DNA of 64,000 bases. Source: Luscinia megarhynchos. Taxonomy: Eukaryota > Chordata > Aves > Passeriformes > Turdidae. The stretch covers positions 31,041,406 to 31,105,405 of the forward strand of contig JAPFBE010000002.1 of NCBI GenBank assembly GCA_034336665.1, given 5' to 3'. Positions 1 through 24,560 of this stretch are shown here, one piece after another. The first letter of the stretch is position 1. The number at the start of each line of letters is the position of its first letter. The notes under the pieces are model-generated. The model did not search any database, was not told the origin of the DNA, and saw only the letters and a list, made by a program, of their open reading frames with translations. The position numbers and the translations under genes are program-made.

Positions 1-3000
1 CTGTGGCAGTGACTGAAAAATCTATTGTAATTTATTTTTACTTCCAAACTATATACTGATTTTGTAGTCACTGAAAACTTAACACTTAGAAACTCCTAAT
101 AATGAAAAATAAACCATCTTGTGTTTTCTTAGGTTTTGTCTCAGTGCCTTGTTTAAATGTCTGTTTTATCTGAGAAACAGCTATCAGCTAGTTTCGTTTT
201 CAGTAGTAAGAGATAATTTTTAAAAGTCTTAGAGTACAATTAATGAAAAAAAATCAGAATTTGTCTAAAAGTTACAATAGTAACCAAAAATACTATGGCT
301 AACCTATTTATTCCATGTCCAAAGGCTGCACTGAGTACTTACAAATAAGCCAATGTGGCTCGAGATCTGCTCCAATTGTATGGTCACAGGGTCTGCTGAC
401 AACTCTGAGCACACTTGATGGACACATGCATGGTGTTGATTGCTTCATTTTGTGTCTGTGTCACTGTATTAGACCCTTGCAGCAAAGAGCCCAAATGCTG
501 ACAGAAACAGCTGGGAATGTACAGAAAAAGCAATAGCTCTTAGGGGATTGTGTGTTACATTGCAGGCCAGCTCAGAGGATCATCACCACTGCACCCTCTG
601 ATGGGACTGGGGATGCCAGCTTGCCCCTGAGACAAGGCTTGGTCCCTGAAGGAGAAATGCTCAGTCAATCAGACAGAAGTAGAACAGGCAGAGTATAAAA
701 GAGCACATCTAGAGGAGGCCGGTTCCAGGGTGGGGTTTTGTTTGTTTGGGTTTTTAACTAAAATTAAAGTATTTAATGTGCCAGTTGTAGCTCAGTTGCT
801 CAGTATTCTGAGGGCTTTTCCCTTGCTAGGTATCCTGGGACAAACATAATCACAGTTGCTATATTAATGGGGTTGATATAATTCTTGATTTATGTAAACC
901 TTTCCCCCTTGCTGTGAAAAATCTCTTTTTGGTGACTATTAAAACATGTAGAAAGATTAAAAAGATTGAGGCTTTTATGATTAGTCCCTTTTACACTAAA
1001 CTTCTTGGAATACTTATATACTTGGAAGGCCCCTGAAATTTCATGCCGAAGATGACTTGTGCTTTTCCACCTAATTTAGGATATTATCCTTCCTGTGTCT
1101 CTTTTTATCATGGAGCTTTGAGGAATACCTGTCTCAATTTCACTTTTGCTACATGCAGAGTATTTGTTTTCAACCATTATCTTGCATGGCTGCAATGAGA
1201 TCTACAATCTTCAGACTGGTAGGTGCTGTAGGAAAGAACCTACTTGACATGACCTGAGCATGCTTAGGGAGAGCAGGTGCAGATGCTTTAATTCTGTCTT
1301 TGAGATGGATAAAACTGCCACTGGGAGTAGTGTCAACAGCTTGCTAAATACTCCTATATCCAGAGGTCATGTCTCAGCACACTGGCTTTTGTCCTCTGGA
1401 TGATCTTTCCATAGAAATCAATGTCCCTCCCCTGTATAAGGCAGGTGATTTTAGTTATCCTAGGTTCATAAGGATATTGCTCTGAACCTCCCACACTTTG
1501 TATGAATGTATGGAAGATGACCCCTGAAGCAGAAAGAAATTGCTTGGTACCACCCATCTTTCCCCTTCCTCAAAGCCTGGCAATGGCATTGAGCAGCTAA
1601 TGCAGGTGCCGGGGTTGACAGGAGTCAGGTGTGTGTTGCACAGTGCACTCCTTTATGCTGCACCCTTCATATCCCTAGAACATTGGGTTGACATGCCATA
1701 GGTATGGAGGATCATGCCTGCTGGTGGTTTTCAGGTGATGATATGATAGTTGGCACATTTTCTCATGAAACTGAATTATTTTAGTTCTCTTCCCATTCCT
1801 AAGTAATTAGCAAAGTCAATCTGCCATTTGTTCAGAAAAGCAGTTTGATGAGCTGTGTTCTGAGCTCTTGCTCTGTCTGTTCCTAGTGTTCCTCTCTTGA
1901 GAAAAAGCTGTTTACATTAGCTGGCTTTTAGAGGTCTAACTGGGACCTTCTGACTAAACTGAGAGATATTCTTCAGTCCCTCTGTATTCTTGGTATTCCT
2001 GTGTATGACAGCCAACAGCTCACATATACCATGAGCAGAGTTTACACAAAGAATCAAAGTATACAGGGTGATCAAGCTGGGCTGCATTTAGAATGGAAAA
2101 GTATTCTTTCCCTGAAAACTTGTGCATTGTGTCTCCACCTCCTTTAAGAAATCCCGAAAACATGGTTTCACCTGTTTGGAAAATGACACTGGAAAAATAT
2201 GCACTCACTTAGTGGGACTAAGTAATTACCACTAATGTTTGAATTTAAATCTGCACAGTGACCTGCAAATTCAGAAATGACAAATCATGTCTTCTTCCTT
2301 GTAACACTGACAGCTACAGCATGTCCAAGTTACCAATGAGAAATAAGATGGCAGCATGAGATGGCAGCTCATGTAATCTGAACTTGTTTATCATTGCAGA
2401 ACTATGTAGCCTGAACATGGTGATATTAGAGACCCTCTGTGAATGATCTCAGTTAGCAGTTATTACTTCAGTAGAGGTGACATGAGACTAGCTAGGTATT
2501 GGGATGTTTTTCTTTTGAAATCTGCCAAAATGCTGATGCAAGGTTTGGATTTTTCATGTTTTTTAGCTATTTCCTACGTAAATAAGTGCACCATATCTTG
2601 GAGAGGCCTGTAATAGCTCCAGGTCAGTGCAGAAAGTTAACAGTGACTTTTGTCACGGGAATTCTGAATATCTACCTCTTGATTACAGGAGCAACTGGAG
2701 CTTAATGGTGAAGGATGATAAACAGAAGAAGCCAACTCAACAACTCCTTGATTTAGAGCAAGGAAATGCATTGTCTGTGCAAGATGTGCCCCTGGTGCGT
2801 CTGTATTGCTTTGTGTACAGGCCTCATATTCTTTGTTTGCTGGAAATGAATGAGGCAGATAGCTTGCAGCTCAGGGACTATAAGGCTGTCTACATTGCTG
2901 TCTTGGTGAGGAGGAGTTTCTGGTGAACTTGGAGAGGAATGAGAGGCTGACAGTCTCTGCAGGCTCTGGACAGTCAAGGTGACATGCAATTGGTTGTGGT

Positions 3001-3307
3001 AGAGAGAAGGAAAAATCACCTCAATGAGAAGATATGGGAAACTATATCTCTGTTTCTACTGGTGTCTAAATCAGTCTATTTTGAAAGTTTGCACTCAGTA
3101 TATGTAAGTGCAGAAAATAAAGAAGCATGGACACATTATTCTAGTACAGACTTGAAGATCTATTTCTGTTTAAAAGGATTCAGGAATATTTCAGCTTTCC
3201 TTTTCATAGTGGTGCAAAAAAAGGTGCAAAGCTGTGCTGAGAACTCCTCCTTATCATCCTCCTATTTGTGCACTTGCTCTTGTAGGGCTGGATACAAGTT
3301 TCTTTCT

Positions 3308-3515
3308 TCATCATAGAGTCATAGGACCATAGGATTTGGGTTGGAAGGCATCTTAAGGATTTTTGAATTTAAACACCTTGCCATGGACAGCAATATCTTC
3401 CACTAGACCAGATTGCTCAAAGCCCCATACAGCCTGGCCTTGAACACCTGCAGGGAATGGGACATCCACAACTTCTTTGGGTAACCTGCACCAGTGCCTC
3501 AGTGCCTTCTCTCCA
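3308..3515 (-). repeat. CR1 LINE 3'-end fragment
   Basis: Read on the plus strand, the segment opens with the reverse complement of the CR1 tail (TCATAGAGTCATAGGACCAT). It continues with the typical 'GGGTTGGAAGGCATCTTAAG' block, then 'AGCCCCATACAGCCTGGCC', 'GGGACATCCACAACTTC' and 'GGTAACCTGCACCAGTG'. These are well-known motifs of the CR1 3' region, so the element lies on the minus strand. It is diverged and 5'-truncated, as most avian CR1 copies are. An ATCT-rich microsatellite follows directly. Confidence 0.88.
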
Positions 3516-3545
3516 TCTATATCTATCTACCTATCTCTGTCTTTA
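3513..3545. repeat. Short imperfect (ATCT)n microsatellite
   Basis: Imperfect CTAT/ATCT repeats (CCATCTATATCTATCTACCT and on) abut the truncated end of the CR1 fragment. Length is about 30 bp. Confidence 0.6.
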
Positions 3546-5290
3546 CCTGCCTAGAGGGTAAGAAAATGAAATTTCAGATAGAAGTCAGATAATCCTTCTT
3601 ATCCTCACTATATACTCCACAATGCACTTTTCCAATCCATGATGCTACTTTTCCTACATGTTCTGCCCTTTTGAAATATCAGTGGAGCTCTTGCCTTTAA
3701 AAGGGGATGGTCTACCCTGCTTTAGGTGGAGTTCCCAGCCCTAAAAATATAAGGCACAGGCACTGTTTGGGGAAAACCATGCTCTATATTTTTACCTTCT
3801 TATTTCTACCACACAAAAGTAAGTCAGAAGTTTCCATCACTTCAAAGGGAGAGAGTTTTTCCAGTTGATGTTGTCCAGACCCTACTTTCTAGAAGAAAAT
3901 TTCCCCATGAACTGTAGGAAAATCCCTCACCTTCTTGCTGATCTCACAGCAGCAGAGATGGAGGAAGAGGTGTTGGAGTTCAGGGACCAGAGGAACCAGA
4001 CAACAGAAAACTTGCAAGCTGTTATGAAGGGCAGGCTTCTGATGTGCAATGTAGCAAAAAATGAGGGGTTTCAAGGAGAATGGGTTTGTCTGCTAGAGAG
4101 ATACAATAATTCATTCCAACACTCCAGGGCTATATGGTTTCTGTCAAGTTGTCTGCTGAGGTGAAGGGAACAGTATTAAACTAATTGGGCCAGTTTGTGG
4201 GGGGTGGAGCAGAACTAATTAGGACTTTGTGGGGATGCAAGTATAGATGGTAAATCATTTTTGTTTAGGGGGCAGAGTCAATTAGGAACCTGCATTGGAG
4301 GGGCTGGGGGATTGTCCAGTTATAAAACTCTTTGTCGTTCTGGAGGAATGGAAATACTTTTGATTTTAGAATAACAAGGAGGCAGAACAGGATGAAGTAG
4401 ATAGAGCAGAAAAAGAATTGCAAGGAAATCAAGCCCTAAGTCTTCTCATCTTCCTCCATCTGAAATTCTTCCTCCTTTGCAGGATTACTGTGCTTTTTCC
4501 ATCTTTAATGCAAAGGTCTTTGAAAATGGTATAAAATATAGAAAGTGCCTTCTTCTCAGATTCAAGGGCCAGTGTTCTCCCTTCCATTTCCACACATTAG
4601 CATTAAATATATAGGTCTGGTGTGTGTGCTTTTTATGTTCTTTCTTTGTATAAACTTTAGTAATGGGGAGAGAAGAGCTACAGATGAGCCACCTCAGAAA
4701 AGTGTTGTCTTCCCTACTGAAGGAGACTGTGAAAAGTTTTATCCCATTCTTGAGATTGCTAATTCACCCATTTCCAAAACAAACCTGCTATGCAAATTTG
4801 CATTCAGTTTTTCTCTGGGAGACTATGTTAGCAAATAGAGATTCTGTTTGTATGTGCTCATTCATACATATTTGTTTCTTTGTGTATCAATACTTTGAAC
4901 ATTGTGGCACAATATGTTATGCAGTGAATTTTGTTTTAATTGGATTTGTATGTGTTCAGAAGGCCCTCTGGCCCCATCTAAGGAGCACAAGAATCACAAT
5001 ATTATTATAATAATCCAAGGCCCTAAGTTTTGCAATGTAAAATAAACAACGTAAAGAGAAGATTGAGGCATTAATGTTCTCTCAAAATGAAAGAGAAAAG
5101 GAAACACTCTTGTAAAATGAGAAGCAAGCAGCAGCAGGTGTTTTATGTTATGCTCTGATAATATTTTTCTCTCAGGTTAAGAGCTCTAACTACTGGGCTC
5201 TTTAGTTCCTAAGAGATGTATTTGGCAAAACCTCTAGATTTTTAAAATCCTGATTTATATGTACATATGCACATTTTAAAAATGCTTTCA

Positions 5291-5322
5291 GGAAGGAAGG
5301 GAGCAAGGAAGGAAGGAAGGAA
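5291..5322. repeat. (GGAA)n microsatellite
   Basis: Imperfect GGAA/GAAG purine repeat of about 32 bp, with one interruption (GGGAGCAA). It lies about 260 bp upstream of the acceptor of the exon at 5584. Confidence 0.75.
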
Positions 5323-5583
5323 ATCATCAGCCCTTCTCCAAATTTTATTGGGCCATGAGTCTCCCCATGCAGGTGGGCGCATGCTGCTTGGCCACTCAGC
5401 CCCATCCTGTGGAGGACCTGATGTCTTCCATTTGTTCCCCTCTGCGTTACATTTCCTGAGCTCATCCGCAGCTGTCTCCATTATTCACAGCTCTGAGGTG
5501 ATGAGAGGAGAAGGCAAACGTGTGTTTTATCTGGCTGTGAGCAGGGAGCCGTGGAGATAGTGACCCTTGCTGTTGCCTTGCAG

Positions 5584-5701
5584 GAATGTCAGCTCTGCTG
5601 GAGAGGAGGCCCGCAGAAGAATGAGGGAGTGTGATGGCCTGACAGATGCATTGCTGTACGTGATCCAGTCTGCTCTGGGGAGCAGTGAAATTGATAGTAA
5701 G
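5584..5701 (+). CDS. CTNND2: CTNND2 (delta-catenin) internal coding exon A, armadillo domain
   Basis: The exon encodes 39 complete residues from [19 protein letters not shown] to [10 protein letters not shown], preceded by the last base of a split codon. It starts after CAG at 5581-5583 and ends with AAG before the donor GTTTGT at 5702. Phase is 2 on entry and 0 on exit. The sequence is near-identical to the delta-catenin armadillo segment as I remember it, with Ser where I recall Thr in human 'VIQTALG'. Delta-catenin is a neuronal p120-family protein that binds the juxtamembrane part of classical cadherins and acts in dendrites and synapses. The frame stays open into the intron (stop near 5806), so an ATG-to-stop caller reports a false ORF at 5567-5806. 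ARVCF, p120 and PKP4 are the alternatives; the [10 protein letters not shown] ending and the next exon favour CTNND2. Confidence 0.96.
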
Positions 5702-18827
<13,126 letters not shown>

Positions 18828-18914
18828 TGAAACCACCCTTCAGCTGACAGCAGGTTGGTGATATAAATGTATCTAATTGCTTCTGGAAGTGGAATAACCT
18901 TCTGTTCTCATAGA

Positions 18915-18941
18915 ACTATCTCAAGTCAAGTTTGAGATAGT
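18915..18941. repeat. Short perfect inverted repeat (10-bp arms, 7-nt loop)
   Basis: ACTATCTCAA (18915-18924) and TTGAGATAGT (18932-18941) are exact reverse complements around GTCAAGT. The structure lies 127 bp downstream of the exon C donor. It could fold in the pre-mRNA, but a 10-bp stem can occur by chance in 64 kb. Confidence 0.6.
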
Positions 18942-21900
18942 ATTTCAAGTCCTAGGTAGTCGTATCATAGCAAATGTCAGCATACAGCAGCAAAGATCAC
19001 ATCAGTCAAGTCAAGTATGAAAAATTGCCACTGAAAACCAATATCCAAATGTGAAGAATGAGGAGAAGCAGTTCTTTGTGAACCTGGGTGTCAGAGCCAT
19101 GAAAAATGAGCCAAAAATGCCACCAGTGGCAATCAAATGAAACCATATTGTTTTGTCACTGCAGAAACTGATTGACGTTCTGTCCCTTAGGAGAAGCCAG
19201 AGCAAGATATAAATGATGTGACACCAACACAAGTAATCTTAGCACCTCGTTTTTTTGAAAATAAGGCATTATTAAAACACATTCATAATATGATTAATTA
19301 TATACGAGCGAGGAAAGATGCAATCAAGGCTCTGTACTCTGGCTAATCCTATTTTTCTATAGGAAAAAACTACATTCAAAAGCACCATTTTTCTTCTATG
19401 TATTATTTCCAGTATGTCAAGTAAAAAATTAAAGAAAATACTTGCAAATTTAGAACATCAGTAAAATTCAAGTTAACATTGAACTTTGTTTACTTTTTAG
19501 GGCAACTTCATGATGGTAAACTGGTTTAACTGGGTGAAAGTACTCTCTAATCCTATGGTGTAACTATATTGCATTGATTTTAAATCAAATTCTCAGCAGG
19601 AATTTTTCTCTTTACAATGAAAACAGTCACGTTTGGGAAAATGCAGTGATCAAAGTTGGTATCTCAGAAGGTATCCTATTGAGTTTTAATCAGTTGGGCA
19701 TTCATATGTGATATGTAAATACCAATTTAATTAGGCATTAATTTTGAAATGTTAGTGCTGACACTAAGAAATTGTTTTCTTTTCCCATAAAGTTTTATTG
19801 GAAGTTGGGTTGGCACACTCACTAGCTCTTCCAAAGCATATGATGGTTTGTTTTTTTACAATTAGTTTCCACCAGACTTATGATATGTCTTCAACTGTTG
19901 CAATCAGTGGCATGTAAAATGATTTAACAAAATATCTGCTCGGTGGTTTTTTTGTCCTATGTAAGCACTGTGCCTGAAAATCATTATGGTTTTATTATTC
20001 TCATGTTATAGACTGCTTCAGATGGTGTAATCCTGGCAGAGAAATGCAATAAATGTGTTTTATCCAGCTGGGAATGGGTGTAGCCCTGGTCCAAATGAGA
20101 AAGCAATGCATACATGTTTGCCAGGACTAAAAGAAGTGCTAAAATCCAAGTGGTGTCCCTTCTCTCATTTCTAATAAGTCTGTATACCTGTCATCCTTTA
20201 GTTGGCAGAAGTGTACAGGGAGAGGAAGGGAGGCTCTGCAGAGCTCTTTGGCGAGTGCTGGCTTAGAAAAACTGTTTTTGGACTTTAATACTATCTGTGC
20301 TGATACCATGGGAAAAGCTGAGTTGTTCTCATATGGCTCTATTTTTCTAAAGATTCACCAATTCTATTACAAGGGATGTGCAGACACAGAATGAATATCC
20401 TTAATTTCACATGTCATACTAGCCATTTTTGTGAGGAGAGTAATCCTCTTTGGGGATTACATAAGCATTGATGTTTCCACCTTTTGACCTCTCCTTTCCA
20501 CTGCTGCAGTTCAGATATAAAATGACTGAAATAAAAGATAGAAAACTCTTAAAAGAAGAGGTTATTCCTAAGAGAGATTTAATTTTTTTTAGTTCCTCCA
20601 ACAAATGGTAATTGTATAAAGAATGTAAATTATTTTTTTACTTGAATTCTTTCAAGAAGAACTTTATGATGGAATAAAAGAAGAGCAAACTGTATGAAGA
20701 TAAACAATGTTGCTATTAATATTAATAGCAATAGCAGTTGTGAGCTTTTTTCCAATTAGCATTATTTTAATGCCAGAAGAATCACAGACTGTTTGAAGCA
20801 CCCAGCCTACCGGGTATGCTCACCCACTACAGAAGATACAGTCTCTTCTGGAAAAAAATGAAATGCAGTTGATGCACTTGCATAATTCTTTCCTAGCTGT
20901 TTCACCCTTTTGGTTCCTCTGGTACAAAGCTGTCTAATCCTCTTGGGTGGCCAAGAGGTAATATTTTAACACAGGCAGTGCTTAGCCACTATTATTACAG
21001 AGGGAAGTGAGCAGATAAAAGGAAGCCTGAGTAATTTAAAAAAAATAAAAAGTTGTGTCGGGGATTTAGATAAATGTCTACCACTAGAATTAACAGATGA
21101 TATGTGTCTAAATCCCCTAGACTACTTTGGAGAATTTCAGGCACAAAAAGAAAGCAGCAATATGTAGCTTTAAGGATTAATAACTCAGAAGGGCTGCAAG
21201 TTTTCATTATTTCAGGGAATATAGTTTCTCAGGGATGCATACACATAAAATCAACACATGCACATGGTGAAACATAATCTGTAGGACATTTTTAGCAGTG
21301 CTTCAGTTGCAGGAATTCCTTCTAAAGCCTAATACTAACATGAAAGAAAAAAGTGTGACATACTTATATTTACATACAATTTTTCCATGTCAAAATGAAA
21401 CACTTCCGACTAAGGTCTTGACATATATTACCCATCTGTGAAGTAAAACTTGGGAGTTTTTTATAATGACTAATGAAATATTTGGTCAGTGAAATTATCA
21501 TTTGACCAAGCACAGTCTGCAACAAATCAAAAAAGGATCATCTTGGTGGCAAATATATTAAGAGATCCAAATGAAGGTTTGTCAGTAAAACAGGATACTG
21601 ATTCTGAGGTATGAGGAAGAATATTTTCAATGTGAAAATTTCGCCTGGCGTAATATATGACTGTATATCTTGATTTTGGTGTATATTCTGGTTTTGAAAA
21701 AGAATGACAGCTTGTATACAAAGCAGAACTCATTTTGGAAGATGCTGTTTCAGATAAACACAGACATTTGTTCATCTCACTGTTCTGCATCAATATGTCA
21801 TCACATAAGGAGGACACTGGTATTGGAATCTGAAGGAGAAGAACCTTCTCTGTCATGGAAAATTACATGCATATCCTCACAGAGATATATTTTTTGTTCA

Positions 21901-23221
21901 TGTGCTTTCTTGATGCATCTATGAAAAATAGGATTAGCCCTTCTGGAATAATATCTCTGGAGACATTTAATACATAAGTCTTTTAGAAAGACTGGACAAA
22001 TTAACATTTTCCACATGGCTGCCAGGGTATCACATTGCCTAAGGTCTAACTGCTGCCCTGCACAGTGACTTGTGACACCAGCAGGGAAGTCACTGCATGT
22101 CCCTCCCCCTCCTGAGAGGGTTGGTGGCTGCCAGTACTGCATGTTGGGAATGCCACAACTGCACACTCCAAGCACAGTGCTGCTACCTGACAGCAGTGGG
22201 GCAGTTTGTCAGCCCTGGATCTGCACACACCTACCACCTTCTGGAGAGCTCCACTGCTACATGTAGGGGTTGCTGTTTTAGTGAAGTCATCGCTTCCCAA
22301 AACATTTTATCCCATCAAATCATGACCATGATAATTTCATGGTATCCTGAACATCCTGCAGACAGAAGGAACAACACATGAAAAGCATGGCCATCAGTTT
22401 TGGCTTTGCTTCCTCTCATTGCCACTCCTAAATTTTTTTTTTCAAAGAATAGGCTTTTTGTAATTATGCTTAATACGAACTTGAATATTAAAGCTGCTTA
22501 GAAATATGAAATAATAAAACTAGGGAAACACTTTCCTCATCAATCTTAGCTGGAGTTTTCCCTGAACAAATAAGGTTTGAGACATGCCTTTGGAAGCAGT
22601 ACAAACTCTTTATTTCCCATTAGATATTAACTTTCACTGGGAGCTCTGTTATTTTTCTTCACCACTTAATTTGTGTTTAACCAAATTTGTGCAAAAATGT
22701 AGAATAAGAAAAAAGGAGACTTTCTGACTCCCTCAGCTCTATTCTGAAGACAGTTGCCTGCTTCTTAAGAAATCTCTCCCACTATAACTCTTCAAACCAG
22801 AAGTTCTTTCTGCAACCTCATATAATTTTTTTAATGCCTTGGATTGAAAAAATTACATGGTTTAAAATTACAAGAGTGATCCTGTAAAAGATTATCTTTT
22901 TATATGTAGTCTGGCATTAGTACTTCTCCTCAGATGGTGAAAATAAAAGTGCTGAGTTCTTTTTAGTTTTCACCTTGGTCAATTGGCTATTAACACATTA
23001 AATCTCCTGAGCCTGTAAAAAGTTATATGCAAAATGTCCTCAAGTTAACAATGTCAAGCATCCAAGGTTATGTCCCTTCTGAATAAAATTTCCCTCTCAG
23101 GAAGAAAGGAAATATTAGGATATCTGCTTATTACTGCATCTGTGTATATGTATCTGACAGCTGAATTTAGGCTGATGTCAGTTTATCTGCCAGATATATT
23201 GCAAGACCTGTGGCTCTGAAC

Positions 23222-24000
23222 TCACAGAATCACAAAGGAGCAAAGGTTGGCAGGGACCTCTGGAGGTCATCTGGTCCAACCCCCTGCTTAAGCAAGGCTA
23301 CCTAGAGCCATGGTGCCATGCTTGGGACCATGTCCAGATGGTTTTCTGAATGTGTCCAAGGCTGGAGACTCTACAACTTCTCTGGGCAACCTGTGCCAGT
23401 GCTCAATCCCACTCACAAGTGAAAAAGCAATTCCTGCTGTTCTGCAAAGGTCTTGTGTTTCAGTTATTGCCCATTGCCTCTGGTCCTATATTACCTTTTC
23501 TATTAGATGCAGCTGGTAATGCAGTGTTATCACCACAAGTGGCATTTCCTTCATTTTGTCAAACCCTTTAAAAATAATTTCTTCTTTCATATGATCCTTT
23601 AAAAAATACTATCATGACTTACATAGTCAATGCCTATCTTTCAAAACCGAGAAACAAGATTTACTCTATTTCTTCTAGCAGCACAATGGCTTACATTGGA
23701 ACAGATAGCACACCTGCTCTGGGCCTTGGTTAGTCCCTTCTGTGCACTCAGTCTTCTGTCTCAGTTATTTTACAGGCTCTATGAATTCCCTCATGTGCTT
23801 TAATGACAGGATGGCCAACTTCCTTTTGCACACTATTGCTGATACAGGCCAGGATGCCCTTGGCCTGCTGGGCCATCTTGTGACCACTCTGGCCCATCTT
23901 GTGACCACTCTGGCCCAGCCTGTAGCACTGCCTGGGGTTGTGATCCAATGGCAAGAGGATTAGGTACCTCAGCCTTTTCCTCATCCCCTGCAACAATAAA
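23222..24000 (-). repeat. CR1 LINE, 3' portion, with internal 21-bp duplication
   Basis: The first 300 bp carry the classic reverse-complement CR1 3' motifs: CACAGAATCACAAAGG, GGTTGGCAGGGACCTCTGG, AGGTCATCTGGTCCAACCCC and CTCTGGGCAACCTGTGCCAG. A weakly recognisable stretch follows (23540-23800). Then comes another CR1 block with GCCAGGATGCCCTTGGCC and CAGCCTGTAGCACTGCCTGG. The pieces are ordered as in one minus-strand CR1. A 21-bp unit is duplicated at 23873-23893 and 23894-23914. Boundaries at the far end are approximate. Confidence 0.85.
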
Positions 24001-24059
24001 GGAATGAGATTCTCCTTAGCCTTCTTTTCATTGGTACTGTATTTATAGAAACAACTTTG

Positions 24060-24560
24060 TTGTCTTTTACAGCAGTAGCCAGATTAAGTTCTAGCTGGAC
24101 TTTGGCCCTTCAGATTTTCTCCCTGAACCCTCAGAACATCCATGTAGTCCTCTTGAGCTCTCTTCTTCCAAAGGGGAGGGAAAAACTCTGCTCATATTTT
24201 TCCTGAGCTCCAGCAAAGCTCTTTGTTCAACCAAGCAGCTGCTCTTCCCCACTGGCTCATCATTTAGCATGCAGGGATGACTTGTTCCTGTCAGCAACAG
24301 GAACAAACTTTTAAGATTTCCTACCTGACAATTGCCTAACCTTCTTGGACTTCTTTGCCCTTCAATACTGTCTCCCAAGGTACTCTGTGAATCAGTCTCC
24401 AACATAGCCCAAAGTTTGTCTTCTGCAAGTCCAAGGTGTCAGTTCTGCTGACCCTCCTGCTATCTTATCCTTTGACTGTATTGTGAGAAGCAAGTGCTGG
24501 TTTGTTGAGGTCAGTTCTCATGAAATTATAGCATTCCTTGGCTGGTTCTTTCTAGCGGCT
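24060..24560. repeat. Unclassified interspersed repeat-like segment
   Basis: Blocks such as TTTGTCTTCTGCAAGTCCAA, GTCAGTTCTGCTGACCCTCC and TTCTCATGAAATTATAGC look like phrases repeated across bird genomes, possibly older CR1 or LTR-element interior. I cannot name the family. A minus-strand open frame of 104 residues (24091-24405) lies within it and has no feature I recognise. Confidence 0.35.

Larger units (their letters stand above)
1..5583 (+). other. CTNND2: CTNND2 intron, 3' part (upstream of first exon in window)
   Basis: This non-coding stretch ends in the splice acceptor TTGCCTTGCAG at 5573-5583. The intron begins outside the window. Open frames here are short and none resembles the preceding armadillo exon of CTNND2. 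Apart from a CR1 fragment near 3.3 kb and a GGAA microsatellite near 5.3 kb, I see only ordinary A+T-rich intron sequence. Confidence 0.85.

Noticed and set aside
24091..24405. 104-residue minus-strand frame as a mobile-element protein
   Set aside because: The surrounding DNA looks repeat-like, but I could not tie the frame to any known element protein.
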